Of a stretch of DNA of 62,797 nt, positions 1 through 8,777 are shown one piece after another. The position numbers were made by a program, and so were the translations under genes. Below the pieces are notes generated by a model that ran no database searches, was not told the origin of the DNA, and saw only the letters and a program-made list of their open reading frames with translations. How positions within the stretch are numbered: the stretch's first letter is position 1; each line of letters opens with the position of its first letter. Origin of the DNA: Catellatospora bangladeshensis (GTDB taxonomy: Bacteria > Actinomycetota > Actinomycetes > Mycobacteriales > Micromonosporaceae); assembly GCF_016862575.1 (NCBI RefSeq), contig NZ_BONF01000037.1:1-62797 (forward strand), in the 5' to 3' direction.

Positions 1-153
1 CCTCGATCAGTCAGGCACGCAGGATCTCGCCCGAACGGTTGAATAGTTTGGATACACAACTTAGTCTCATGTGATCAGTGTCAGACACTGCGCAGTGCCT
101 CGGCGACCGGGCAGTCAGTCGCGCCGCGCAGCCCCTCATCAGCGAGGACTCTC

Positions 154-2289
154 ATGACAAGTCTGCAGCACAGGCTGCGCTCTGCCCGGTGGAAGGCCGC
201 GCTCGTCCTCGGCAGCGTGGCCACGGTCGTGGCCGGCGGCGCGCTCGTCGCGGCCACCAACGCCTACGCCGCGGCGGGCTGCCGGGTGAACTACTCCGCG
301 CCCAGCCAGTGGCCCGGCGGCTTCACCGCCAACGTGGAGATCACCAACCTGGGCGACCCGGTCAACGGCTGGAACCTGGTCTGGACGTACGCCAACGGCC
401 AGAAGGTCACGAGCATCTGGAACGCGAGCTACACCCAGCCCGCCGCCACGGTGACCGCCACGAACCTGTCCTACAACGCCGCGATCCCCACCAACGGCAC
501 CGTGTCGTTCGGCTTCAACGGGTCCTGGTCGGGCACCAACACGGCGCCCACCTCGTTCACGCTCAACGGGGTGGCCTGCACCGGCTCGGTCGGCCCGAGC
601 GCGTCGGCCAGCGCCAGCGCCTCGCCGAGCGCCTCGGCCAGCCCTCGCCCGTCGAGCAGCCCGTCCACCAGCCCCTCGCCGAGCACCCCGCCGCCCGGCA
701 ACGCGATGGCCGCGGTCGCCGCGATGCAGCCCGGCTGGAACCTCGGCAACTCGCTGGACGCCACCGGCGCCGACGAGACCTCCTGGGGCAACCCGAGGAT
801 CACCCAGTCGCTGATCACGAACATCAAGGCGCAGGGCTTCAAGAGCATCCGCATCCCGGTCACCTGGGGCCAGCACCAGGGCGGCGCGCCGAGCTACACC
901 ATCGAGGCGGCGTACCTGGCCCGGGTCAAGGAGGTCGTCGACTGGGCGCTGGCCGCCGACCTGTACGTCATGCTCAACATCCACCACGACTCGTGGCAGT
1001 GGATCGCCAACATGCCCGGTGACCGCACCAACGTGCTCAACCGGTACAACGCGATCTGGACGCAGCTGGCGAGCACGTTCCGCAACTCCTCGCCCAAGCT
1101 GACCCTGGAGAGCGTCAACGAGCCGCAGTTCACCGGCTCCTCCGGCGACGCGCAGAACGCGCAGCTGCTCAACGAGCTGAACACCTCGTTCCACCGGATC
1201 GTGCGCGCGTCGGGCGGCAACAACAGCACCCGCCTGCTGGTGCTGCCGACCCTGCACACCTCGGCCGACCAGGCTCGCATCGACGAGCTGACGGCCACGT
1301 TCACCGCGCTCAACGACCCGAACCTGATCGCCACCGTGCACTTCTACGGCTTCTGGCCGTTCAGCGTGAACATCGCCGGGTACACCAGGTTCGACGCCAC
1401 GACGCAGCAGGACCTGACCGACCAGTTCGACCGGGTCTACAACGCCTTCGTCACGCGCAACATCCCGGTGATCATCGGGGAGTACGGCCTGCTCGGCTTC
1501 GACCGGCACGTCGGCACCATCGAGCAGGGCGAGAAGCTGAAGTTCTTCGAGTACCTGGGCTACTACGCCCGGACGAAGCGGCTGACCACCATGCTCTGGG
1601 ACAACGGGCAGCACTTCGGCCGCACCTCGTTCGCGTGGAGCGACCAGGAGCTGTTCAACCAGATCAAGTCGAGCTGGACGGTGCGCTCCGGCACGGCCTC
1701 CTCTGACCAGATCTTCAGCGCCAAGGCGAGCTCGATCACGGCCAAGGCGGTGACGCTCAACCTGAACGGCGCCACGGTCACCGCCGTCCGCCAGGGCAGC
1801 ACGAACCTCACCCAGGGCAGCGACTACACCATCTCCGGCAGCACGCTGACGTTCACCGCCGCGGCGATCACCAGGCTGTCGGGCAGCCGGGCGTACGGCG
1901 TCAACGCGTCGGTCAACGTGGTGTTCTCGCAGGGCGTGCCGTGGCGGATCAACTTCCTCACCTACGACACGCCGCAGGTGTCGAACGCGACCGGCACCAC
2001 GAGCAGCTTCGCCATCCCGACCCAGTTCCGCGGGGACGTGCTGGCCACCATGGAGGCCAAGTACGCCGACGGCAGCAACGCCGGGCCGCAGAACTGGACC
2101 TCGTTCAAGGAGTTCGACTACACGTTCGCGCCGAACTACGCCGCGAACAGCATCACGCTCAAGCCCGAGCTGTTCAACGACATCAACGCCGGGGCCAAGG
2201 TGACGCTCACCCTGCACTTCTGGAGCGGCACCACGGTGACGTACTACGTCACCAAGTCCGGCAGCACGGTGATCGGTTCGGTCAGCTGA
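154..2289 (+). CDS. Secreted modular endoglucanase: CBM2, GH5, X2/Ig-like, CBM46-like
   Basis: Probable extracellular beta-glucanase. A Sec signal peptide (about residues 1-40, AYA cleavage) is followed by a CBM2 cellulose-binding module (about 42-145, a Cys near each end), a Ser/Pro/Ala-rich linker (146-185), and a GH5 catalytic domain (about 186-515). Within GH5, the VNEP motif gives acid/base E323 and IIGEYG gives nucleophile E443. The C-terminal 190 residues look like an X2/Ig-like module and a CBM46-like module, the order known from GH5_4 enzymes such as Bacillus halodurans Cel5B. ATG 154 is chosen for the signal peptide and a GAGG 8 bases upstream. A strong terminator follows. Activity on cellulose versus mixed-linkage glucan or xyloglucan cannot be decided from sequence. 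Confidence 0.92.
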   Translation: MTSLQHRLRSARWKAALVLGSVATVVAGGALVAATNAYAAAGCRVNYSAPSQWPGGFTANVEITNLGDPVNGWNLVWTYANGQKVTSIWNASYTQPAATVTATNLSYNAAIPTNGTVSFGFNGSWSGTNTAPTSFTLNGVACTGSVGPSASASASASPSASASPRPSSSPSTSPSPSTPPPGNAMAAVAAMQPGWNLGNSLDATGADETSWGNPRITQSLITNIKAQGFKSIRIPVTWGQHQGGAPSYTIEAAYLARVKEVVDWALAADLYVMLNIHHDSWQWIANMPGDRTNVLNRYNAIWTQLASTFRNSSPKLTLESVNEPQFTGSSGDAQNAQLLNELNTSFHRIVRASGGNNSTRLLVLPTLHTSADQARIDELTATFTALNDPNLIATVHFYGFWPFSVNIAGYTRFDATTQQDLTDQFDRVYNAFVTRNIPVIIGEYGLLGFDRHVGTIEQGEKLKFFEYLGYYARTKRLTTMLWDNGQHFGRTSFAWSDQELFNQIKSSWTVRSGTASSDQIFSAKASSITAKAVTLNLNGATVTAVRQGSTNLTQGSDYTISGSTLTFTAAAITRLSGSRAYGVNASVNVVFSQGVPWRINFLTYDTPQVSNATGTTSSFAIPTQFRGDVLATMEAKYADGSNAGPQNWTSFKEFDYTFAPNYAANSITLKPELFNDINAGAKVTLTLHFWSGTTVTYYVTKSGSTVIGSVS

Positions 2290-2298
2290 TCCGCCCCC

Positions 2299-2347
2299 GC
2301 GGCGGGCGGGTGCACACCGGGATAAACCGGTTGCGCCCGCCCGCCGC
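2299..2347 (+). terminator. Long hairpin after the cellulase gene
   Basis: A 16-base arm at 2299-2314 pairs with 2332-2347 with one G:U-type mismatch. A nested ACCGG/CCGGT stem sits in the loop, and a T-rich stretch follows. It lies 10 bases past the cellulase stop and before the otr(A)-like leader, so it probably separates the two transcription units. Confidence 0.7.
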
Positions 2348-2396
2348 GCCTTGTTGTACTGCGGATGAGTCCTGTCCCCGGAGCAAGGAGAGTCCG

Positions 2397-2504
2397 ATGC
2401 GAGCTGTCATGTCCGCCCGCAGGCTCCCATTCGCTCTCGCAGAGGACATGACGCTTCTTGAGGACACTCAACCTCGGCATCCTGGCGCACGTCGACGCCG
2501 GTAA
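2397..2504 (+). CDS. Leader ORF (35 aa) upstream of and overlapping the Otr(A)-like gene
   Basis: ATG 2397 is preceded by a very good AAGGAG site (2385-2390), better than that of the main gene. The ORF encodes 35 residues beginning [10 protein letters not shown] and ending in an Arg-rich GARRRR. It runs in a different frame from the main gene, overlaps its TTG start at 2458 and stops at 2502-2504. Codons 4-6 (GTC ATG TCC) form the left arm of a hairpin whose right arm covers the main gene's ribosome binding site. This is the layout of translational attenuators that control ribosome-targeting resistance genes. The leader role is inference; the ORF, site and arms are directly visible. Confidence 0.65.
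   Translation: MRAVMSARRLPFALAEDMTLLEDTQPRHPGARRRR
2406..2452 (+). promoter_or_regulatory. Translational attenuator hairpin masking the Otr(A)-like ribosome binding site
   Basis: GTCATGTCC (2406-2414) and GGACATGAC (2444-2452) form nine perfect Watson-Crick pairs. The right arm includes the GGA of the AGAGGA site (2441-2446) that serves the TTG start at 2458. A ribosome paused in the first codons of the leader ORF would cover the left arm and free the site. Confidence 0.65.
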
Positions 2505-4437
2505 GACCAGCCTGACCGAGCGGCTGCTGCACGCCGCCGGGGTCATCGACGAGATCGGCCGCGTCGACGACGGCAACACGCAGACCGACACGCTCGAACT
2601 CGAACGCCGCCGCGGCATCACCATCAAGTCGGCCGTGGTGTCGTTCGTGGTGGACGGCACCCGGATCAACCTGATCGACACCCCCGGCCACCCGGACTTC
2701 ATCGCCGAGGTGGAGCGGGTGCTCGGCGTGCTCGACGGCGCGGTGCTGGTCGTCTCGGCCGTCGAGGGCGTGCAGGCGCAGACCCGGGTGCTGATGCGGG
2801 TGCTGCGTCGGCTGCGCATCCCGACGCTGCTGTTCGTCAACAAGATCGACCGCTCCGGGGCCCGCTACGGCGAGCTGCTCGACGGCATCGCCGCACGGCT
2901 CACCCCCGCGATCGCCGCGATGGGCGCGGTCGACGGGCTCGGCGGCGCGGCGGCGTCGTTCACGCCGTTCCCGCCGGAGCATCCCGGCTTCGCCGGCCGG
3001 CTCGTCGAGCTGCTGGCCGAGCACGACGACGCGCTGCTGGCGGCGTACGTCGACGGCGGCGCGCCCGTACCGTGGCGGCGGCTGCGCCGCTGCCTCACCC
3101 AGCAGTCCCGGCGGGCGCTGGTGCATCCGGTGTACTTCGGCTCGGCCGTGACCGGCGCGGGTGTGCCGGAGCTGATGAGCGCGGTCACGCGGCTGCTGCC
3201 CACGGCGGCGGGCGATCCGGCCGCACTGCCGTCCGGGTCGGTGTTCAAGGTCGAGCGCGGCCCCGCCGGGGAGAAGGTCGCCTACGTGCGGATGTTCGAC
3301 GGCACGGTCCGCGTGCGCGACCGGCTGCCGTTCGGCGAGGGCCGCTCGGGCAAGGTGACCGCGATCAGTGTGTTCGACCACGGCGGCGCCGAGCCGCGCA
3401 CGGCCGTCGGCGCGGGTGAGATCGCCCAGGTCACCGGCCTGGCCGAGGTGCGCATCGGCGACACCGTCGGCGCTCCCCCGCGACGGCCGGCCGCGGCACA
3501 CCACTTCGCGCCGCCGACGCTGGAGACCGTGGTCGTGCCGGGCCGCGCCGCCGACCGGGGCGCGCTACACGCGGCGCTGACCCAGCTCGCCGAGCAGGAT
3601 CCGCTGATCGGGCTGCGGCAGACGGGCGATCCCGGAAGCCCCGAGATCTCGGTGTCGCTCTACGGCGAGGTGCAGAAGGAGGTCATCCAGACGACCCTGG
3701 CCGAGGAGTACGGCATCGGCGTGTCGTTCCAGGAGACGACCACCATCTACATCGAGCGCCCGGTGGGCACCGGCGTGGCGGCCGAGGACATGGGCGGGGA
3801 GAACCCGTTCCGGGCCGGGGTCGGGCTGCGTCTTGCACCGGCGGAGCCGGGCACGGGCGTGCGCTTCCGGCTCGGCATCGAACTGGGCTCGCTGCCGATG
3901 GCGTTCATCAAGGCGGTCGAGGAGAGCGTGCACCGCACGCTGCGGCAGGGGCTGCGCGGCTGGCAGGTCACCGACTGCGTGGTGACGCTGACCCGCTCGT
4001 CGTACACCCCGCCGCCGCCGTACGGGTGGAGCAAGTGGTCCAGCTCGGCGGGCGACTTCCGCAACCTCACCCCGCTGGTGCTGATGACGGCGCTGCGCGA
4101 GGCCGGCACGAGCGTGCACGAGCCGGTCCACCGGGTGACCGTGGAGCTGCCCGCCGACGCGGTGGGCGCGGTCGCGCCGGTGCTGGCACAGCTCGGCGGG
4201 GTGCCGCAGGCGACCACGGTGCGCGGCGGCACCGCGGAGCTGGAGGTGCACCTGCCCGCGACGCGGGTGCACGAGCTGCAGCGGCTGCTGCCCTCGCTCA
4301 CCCGCGGCGAGGGCAGCGTGGACGGCAGGTTCGACCATTACCGGCAGGTGCGCGGGCAGGCGCCGGTGCGGCCACGCGCCGACGCGAACCCGCTGGACCG
4401 CAAGGAGTACCTGTTACACGTGGTGCGTCGCGTGTAG
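2458..4437 (+). CDS. otrA: Otr(A)/TetM-type ribosomal protection GTPase
   Basis: Translation-factor GTPase of 659 residues related to EF-G and closest in style to Streptomyces Otr(A), which displaces tetracyclines from the ribosome. The N-terminus begins [17 protein letters not shown], aligning with Otr(A) from residue 1. G motifs are visible: AHVDAGKT (P-loop), RGIT, DTPGH and NKID. The EF-G-like C-terminal domains contain a [20 protein letters not shown] stretch typical of protection proteins. The start must be TTG 2458, because TGA 2449-2451 is in frame just upstream. AGAGGA lies 11 bases before it. Control by the upstream leader and hairpin is likely. The substrate drug is unproven; many actinobacteria carry such proteins as intrinsic genes. 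Confidence 0.82.
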   Translation: MRTLNLGILAHVDAGKTSLTERLLHAAGVIDEIGRVDDGNTQTDTLELERRRGITIKSAVVSFVVDGTRINLIDTPGHPDFIAEVERVLGVLDGAVLVVSAVEGVQAQTRVLMRVLRRLRIPTLLFVNKIDRSGARYGELLDGIAARLTPAIAAMGAVDGLGGAAASFTPFPPEHPGFAGRLVELLAEHDDALLAAYVDGGAPVPWRRLRRCLTQQSRRALVHPVYFGSAVTGAGVPELMSAVTRLLPTAAGDPAALPSGSVFKVERGPAGEKVAYVRMFDGTVRVRDRLPFGEGRSGKVTAISVFDHGGAEPRTAVGAGEIAQVTGLAEVRIGDTVGAPPRRPAAAHHFAPPTLETVVVPGRAADRGALHAALTQLAEQDPLIGLRQTGDPGSPEISVSLYGEVQKEVIQTTLAEEYGIGVSFQETTTIYIERPVGTGVAAEDMGGENPFRAGVGLRLAPAEPGTGVRFRLGIELGSLPMAFIKAVEESVHRTLRQGLRGWQVTDCVVTLTRSSYTPPPPYGWSKWSSSAGDFRNLTPLVLMTALREAGTSVHEPVHRVTVELPADAVGAVAPVLAQLGGVPQATTVRGGTAELEVHLPATRVHELQRLLPSLTRGEGSVDGRFDHYRQVRGQAPVRPRADANPLDRKEYLLHVVRRV

Positions 4438-4451
4438 TCCGCTGCGGCGGC

Positions 4452-4482
4452 GCCGGGACCGGGCACGGTGACCGGTCCCGGC
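4452..4482. terminator. Bidirectional terminator between convergent genes
   Basis: GCCGGGACCGG (4452-4462) and CCGGTCCCGGC (4472-4482) form a perfect 11-bp stem with a 9-base loop. It lies between the stop of the Otr(A)-like gene and the stop of the last gene of the minus-strand pathway operon. Confidence 0.75.
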
Positions 4483-4499
4483 ATCCCGCCGTTCCACGG

Positions 4500-5489
4500 T
4501 CAGGTGATGATCCGCGACACCGCGGACGTACGCATGGAGCGTGAGGCACGCAGGTTGCGGGTCACGTTGACCCGCTTGAGCCACCGGTCGGTGCCGTCGT
4601 AGCGGGGCACGAACGGCCGCCGCCCGTGCACCACCCGGTAGTTGTCGAGGAAGACGATGGAACCGGGGCCGGCGGGCAGGTCCACCAGCGACGCGTCGAT
4701 CCGGTCGGTCAGGTGCGCCAGGGCCCGGCGGGCCGGTTCGTCATCGGCCAGCACGTACATGTACGCCGGATCCACCTGCAGGTAAGGTCCGTCCGGCCCG
4801 CCGTAGAGCACCGGCACCGGGACCGGATCGCTGATCATGCCCGCCACGGACTCGCTCGCCGCCGCCTCGGCAACGTGGGCGTCGTCGGGCAGGAAGCAGA
4901 ACACCGGCCGGGCCAGCTCCCGCCGAACCCAGTCCGGCAGCGTGTCCGGCGGCACATGGCCGATCGTCGTGGCGGCCTGGCCCGGGTTGCGCAGCGTCAG
5001 CAGGCCGAGGTAGTCGCACTTGTAAGGATGGAACGACTCCTCCGTGTGCCACTCCAGCTCGGCCTCGCTGCCCGCGCCGATCTGGTCGTACTCGCGACCC
5101 GGCTGGGGACAGATGTCGTGGACCAGTGCCCCGTTCTGCTGGGACGCCCAGCCGAACACGTCGCCGAGCCAGCCCGCGGCCAGCATCAGCTGCGCCGAGC
5201 CCAGCGCCGAGCGGTCGGCCGCGGTGCCGTCGCTCCAGCCCAGGGGGGTGGGCCCGAGCCGTGCCGCGTCGATGTCGACTCCCCGCACGACCACGCCCAG
5301 CACCCGCTCCTCCAGCAGGGACGACAGCGCCGCGCGCAGCGAGCGGGGCAGATCCCCGCTGAGGATCTTCGCGAACTCCGGATCGAGGGATCCGGGACGG
5401 TAGCCAATCAGTTCACGCGCCAGCGACGCGAGCGCGGCCGCCTCTTCGGCGTCGAGCGTCACTGCGCCGAACTGGGATTCAATTGACAC
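4500..5489 (-). CDS. AsnO/VioC/clavaminate-synthase-like Fe(II)/2OG dioxygenase
   Basis: Non-haem iron, 2-oxoglutarate oxygenase of the TauD/clavaminate synthase superfamily. The subgroup hydroxylates free or tethered amino acids at the beta carbon (AsnO on Asn, VioC on Arg). The metal triad is visible as HTE in EWHTEESF and the distal His in VVHGRRPF, followed by the RVNVTR segment that typically holds the 2OG-binding Arg. GTG 5489 is preferred over ATG 5501 because GGAG lies 6 bases before it. It overlaps the upstream kinase gene by 11 bases, showing translational coupling. It is the last of seven genes and may make a late beta-hydroxylation. The substrate is unknown. Confidence 0.82.
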   Translation of the reverse strand: MSIESQFGAVTLDAEEAAALASLARELIGYRPGSLDPEFAKILSGDLPRSLRAALSSLLEERVLGVVVRGVDIDAARLGPTPLGWSDGTAADRSALGSAQLMLAAGWLGDVFGWASQQNGALVHDICPQPGREYDQIGAGSEAELEWHTEESFHPYKCDYLGLLTLRNPGQAATTIGHVPPDTLPDWVRRELARPVFCFLPDDAHVAEAAASESVAGMISDPVPVPVLYGGPDGPYLQVDPAYMYVLADDEPARRALAHLTDRIDASLVDLPAGPGSIVFLDNYRVVHGRRPFVPRYDGTDRWLKRVNVTRNLRASRSMRTSAVSRIIT

Positions 5490-6405
5490 CGGGCACTCCA
5501 TTGCTGAGGGATCGCAGAAGATCGAACATGGGACGGGGGGACAGGCCCATGGCCGGATCGGCCAGGCGCCCGAAGAGGAACTCGGCACAGGCGACGAAGA
5601 GCATCAGCGGGAGCAGCCGAGACTCGCCGCCGGCCGGCGGGCGTACGCTGCGATAGCCGGCGAGCAGCGCCCGCACCAGCCGCGCGTCCCACCCGCCCGA
5701 CCCGGTGCAGCAGCTGATCAGCGCCGTGGCGAGGTCCAGCAGCAGCGGCCCCCGCCGGGCCTCCTCGAAGTCGATCAGGACCGCGCGGTCGGGCTCGGCG
5801 AAGACGACGTTGCCCGGGAACACGTCGCCGTGCAGGAAACCCCACTCGACGCCGTCGCACCCGAGACTCGCGCCGAGGTCCAGGACGCCGCGCAGGTAAC
5901 TCTGCTCCGCCGGGGTGAACGCGGCGTCCAGCGCACCGGCCAGGAGGGGCAGCCGCCGCCACGGCGGGGTCCACTCCGGAACCGGGCTGGCGTCGACGTG
6001 CGCCTGCAGCAGATGCAGCTCGCCAAGCGACCGGCCGACCGCGCGCACGCGCCGCTCGCTCGACAGCGTCTGCAGGGAGCCGCCGCCGAGGAAGCGCGAC
6101 ACGACCACGGCCTGTCCCCGGTGGAACGTCACCGGCTCGGCCGCACCCGGCGGGCGCAGGTAGGTTGACACCGGCGCGCCCAGACCCGCCAGCTCGTCGA
6201 GGATGCCCGACAGCGCGGCGAAGAAGGTGCGGTCGAAGTGGCGTTCCAGCGCGGTGAGCACGAACGGGCCGCGCTCGGAGGTCACCCGGAAGGTGGAGTT
6301 GACCGAGCCCTCGGCGACGGGCGCGACGTCGCGAACGCCGCCGATGCCGTACGCCCGCAGGATTGCCGCCGCTTCGGTGGTGGAGAGGTCGAACCGGGCG
6401 CCCAC
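5479..6405 (-). CDS. APH/homoserine-kinase-II-like phosphotransferase
   Basis: Kinase of the aminoglycoside phosphotransferase/choline kinase fold, 308 residues. The catalytic loop HGDVFPGN and metal-binding IDFE are intact. A glycine-poor N-lobe with GSVNSTFRV is typical of the homoserine kinase type II branch. GTG 6405 is chosen because GGAGG (6417-6413) sits 7 bases upstream; GTG 6411 overlaps the previous stop but is too close to that site. In this operon the partner is a Cys/Met-type PLP enzyme, so phosphorylation of a gamma-hydroxy amino acid to create a leaving group is the attractive role. Self-resistance by drug phosphorylation is the main alternative. Confidence 0.75.
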   Translation of the reverse strand: MGARFDLSTTEAAAILRAYGIGGVRDVAPVAEGSVNSTFRVTSERGPFVLTALERHFDRTFFAALSGILDELAGLGAPVSTYLRPPGAAEPVTFHRGQAVVVSRFLGGGSLQTLSSERRVRAVGRSLGELHLLQAHVDASPVPEWTPPWRRLPLLAGALDAAFTPAEQSYLRGVLDLGASLGCDGVEWGFLHGDVFPGNVVFAEPDRAVLIDFEEARRGPLLLDLATALISCCTGSGGWDARLVRALLAGYRSVRPPAGGESRLLPLMLFVACAEFLFGRLADPAMGLSPRPMFDLLRSLSNGVPGVN

Positions 6406-6407
6406 GC

Positions 6408-7604
6408 TCACGCCTCCTTCGGCAGGACGTACCCGCGTGGCGCGGGCAGCCGGGCGAGCAGGACCCCGGCAGCGGCACAGGCCAGAAACGCGAGCCAGGT
6501 GAGGGCCCAGGCGCCGTGCTGGTCGGCGTAGCCGGTGAGCAGGCCCCCCAGCCAGCTGCCGGCGAACGCGCAGCCCCCCATGATCAAGCCGCTCGCGCCG
6601 AAGTAGGTGCCGTGCAGTCCGGAGGGGGCGCTGCCGTACACCCGTGCCCGGAACGCCGGTTCGATCAGCACCGACGCGGCGGACAGCAGCACCGACGCGG
6701 CCACCACCGTGGCCGTGTCGTGCGCGAGCAGCACCAGCACCGCCCCGCAGCCCAGGGCCAGGTAGCCGGCGAGCACCGCCCGGCCGGTGGCGACGATCCG
6801 CCGCGTCGCGAACCGGCCCTCCAGCAGCTGCGACATCCCGAACGTGACCAGGGCGTTGGCGGCGAACAGGTAAGGGATGACGCCGTCGGCGCCGAAGCCG
6901 ATCAGGTCCAGCGAGATCACCACATAGTTCTGCTGGCTGAGCAGGAAATACGGCAGCAGTGCCAGGCACGCCGACCACAGCGCGGCATCCCGCCACGGCT
7001 CCCCGGCCCGGGCCAGCACCCCGGCCGGGGCGGGCGGCTGCTCCGGCGCCAGGCCGCGCAGGCCCCACAGGAACACCGCGCCGATGCCGAGGTAGACCGC
7101 GGCGCTGCCCAGGCACAGCCACGCGAACCCCACGCCGAGCAGCACCGCGCCGATCAGAGGCCCGAGTGCGGAGCCGATGGTGTCCCAGGTCGCGCCCCAG
7201 CGGTAGGCGGACTCGCGCCTGGCGTGCCCGTTGCGCGCCGATCCGAACACGACGTTGAGGCCGGGCCCGAACAGCGCGCCGCCCAGACCCACCAGGGACA
7301 GGCCCACGACGAGCATCGTGAGATCGCCCGCGTACGCCAGCACGAGCAGCCCCGCCGAGCGCACCACGACGGCGGCCAGGGTCGTGCCGCGGAAGCCGAA
7401 CCGGTCGGCGAGACCCCCGCCGAGCAGGCCGCCGACTCGCTGGGAGACCACCCGCACGCCGAGCACCGCCCCGAGCCCGGCCGCCGTCACCATGCCGCCG
7501 GCCTCCAGGTAGCGCGGCAGCTGCGGGATCACCATGCCGAAGGCGAGCTGCGACGACGCGCTGACCGCGTAGGCGGTGTACAGCAGGTTCCGTTCCCGGC
7601 TCAC
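6408..7604 (-). CDS. MFS transporter, probable product exporter
   Basis: Major facilitator superfamily protein of 398 residues with about 12 hydrophobic segments, beginning VSRERNLLYTAYAVSASSQL. The loop between helices 2 and 3 carries a degenerate RVVSQRVGGLLGG motif resembling the usual MFS motif A. GTG 7604 overlaps the stop of the upstream ATP-grasp gene in a GTGA arrangement. Its place inside the operon suggests export of the pathway product or self-protection. Nothing in the sequence identifies the substrate. Confidence 0.8.
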   Translation of the reverse strand: MSRERNLLYTAYAVSASSQLAFGMVIPQLPRYLEAGGMVTAAGLGAVLGVRVVSQRVGGLLGGGLADRFGFRGTTLAAVVVRSAGLLVLAYAGDLTMLVVGLSLVGLGGALFGPGLNVVFGSARNGHARRESAYRWGATWDTIGSALGPLIGAVLLGVGFAWLCLGSAAVYLGIGAVFLWGLRGLAPEQPPAPAGVLARAGEPWRDAALWSACLALLPYFLLSQQNYVVISLDLIGFGADGVIPYLFAANALVTFGMSQLLEGRFATRRIVATGRAVLAGYLALGCGAVLVLLAHDTATVVAASVLLSAASVLIEPAFRARVYGSAPSGLHGTYFGASGLIMGGCAFAGSWLGGLLTGYADQHGAWALTWLAFLACAAAGVLLARLPAPRGYVLPKEA

Positions 7605-8776
7605 CGGCGGTACTCGACCTTCACGAGCGCGGCGAGCCGCGTGACGGCCGCGGTGGCCTCGTCCAGATCGGCGCCGAGGCAGATGAGGTAGCCGTGCCGG
7701 GTGCTCGACGAGACGGTGCGCGGCGGCGTGTCGCCGGTCCCGTACGGGAAGTGGCACATCAGCACCGCCGGGTCGGCCCGCACCGTGTCCAGCCCGTGCA
7801 CGGCCGCGATCTCGGCCTGGGCCAGCGTGAAGTAGCGGGACACGACGGCGCCGCCGGGCCGGCCGGCCGCCACGCCGGCCGACGGCAGGCCGGCGACCGC
7901 CGCGAGGCCGGCGACCGCGAGGTCGAGCCCGGTGGCGGCCTTCGTGATCTCGACGATGCGGTCGCCGCCCGGCCTGGTATGCGACTCGACGATGAAGACC
8001 CGCCCGTCGCAGACCTTGATCTCGGTATGGGTGACCCCGTTCACCACCCCGACCGCGTCCAGGAAGGCGGCCAGCTCGTCCCGGGCCCGCCCGAGCACGT
8101 CCGCCGGAAGCCGCGACGGCTGGCAGTGCCCCATCTCGACGAAGCGGCCGTCGGCGGAGACCGTCTTGTCGGTGACAGCGACCAGGTGGTGAACGCCGTC
8201 GCGGGAGACCGCCTCGATGCTGTGCTCGCTGCCCCCGACGTACTTCTCCAGCAGTGCGGTCGGCGCCGCCGTGGCAAGGTCCTCGGCGCGGCGGTGGATG
8301 CGGATGTCCCGGCTGCCCGAGCCGTCGCGCGGCTTCGAGATCACCGGATAGCCGACCTCCCCGGCCCAGCGGAGCCGGTCCCCGGGCGTGGACGGCCCCG
8401 CCAGGAACGGCACGGTGGAGGCCAGCCCCGCCGCCTGCGTGACCGCTCGCATCCGCGCCTTGTCCCGGGTGTTGGCCACGGCGTCGGCGGCCAGCCCCGG
8501 CACCCCGAGCCGGGCGGCGAGGAGGGCCGCCACCTCCAGCGAGTCCTCCTGCATGGAGAGCACCATCTCCACCGGGTCGGCTCTGTGCACGGCCGCGGCC
8601 ATGGCCAGGACCTCTGCCTCGTCAGACAGGTCCGTGAGCACCGTACGCGCGGCCCGGCCGAGGTGTTCGGGCCGCACCCGGCGGATGTCGTCCAGGTGCG
8701 TGACGCGGAAGCCGAGTTCCGCGGCGGCCCGCAGCGCCGCACTGGAGGAGCCGACGAGCAGCAGATGGCGCGCCAC
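7601..8776 (-). CDS. ATP-grasp ligase 2
   Basis: ATP-grasp enzyme of 391 residues. It has an N-terminal Rossmann-like subdomain (VARHLLLVGSSS), the central ATP-grasp region with YPVISKPRDGSGSRDI, and the metal-binding EIKVCDGRVFIVESHTRPGGD segment. Such enzymes activate a carboxylate as an acyl phosphate and join it to an amine, as in L-amino-acid ligases and dapdiamide or Bes-type pathways. GTG 8776 has GGAGG 9 bases upstream, and the stop of the neighbouring ligase lies just before it. The end overlaps the MFS start by four bases. Two consecutive ATP-grasp genes imply two ligation steps or a heteromeric pair. Substrates are unknown. Confidence 0.8.
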   Translation of the reverse strand: MARHLLLVGSSSAALRAAAELGFRVTHLDDIRRVRPEHLGRAARTVLTDLSDEAEVLAMAAAVHRADPVEMVLSMQEDSLEVAALLAARLGVPGLAADAVANTRDKARMRAVTQAAGLASTVPFLAGPSTPGDRLRWAGEVGYPVISKPRDGSGSRDIRIHRRAEDLATAAPTALLEKYVGGSEHSIEAVSRDGVHHLVAVTDKTVSADGRFVEMGHCQPSRLPADVLGRARDELAAFLDAVGVVNGVTHTEIKVCDGRVFIVESHTRPGGDRIVEITKAATGLDLAVAGLAAVAGLPSAGVAAGRPGGAVVSRYFTLAQAEIAAVHGLDTVRADPAVLMCHFPYGTGDTPPRTVSSSTRHGYLICLGADLDEATAAVTRLAALVKVEYRR

Positions 8777-8777
8777 G

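Noticed and set aside
139-2217. A 692-codon open frame on the minus strand across the cellulase gene.
   Set aside because: Arg/Gly/Val-rich shadow translation of GC-rich DNA; the plus-strand cellulase has full catalytic and binding domains.
5479-7122. A 547-codon frame that would fuse the MFS and kinase regions.
   Set aside because: The N-terminal half is an out-of-frame shadow of the MFS gene; the kinase starts at GTG 6405 with its own ribosome binding site.
6408-7604. Reading the MFS transporter as a resistance determinant for a known drug.
   Set aside because: No sequence feature identifies a substrate; its place in the operon supports only a general export role.
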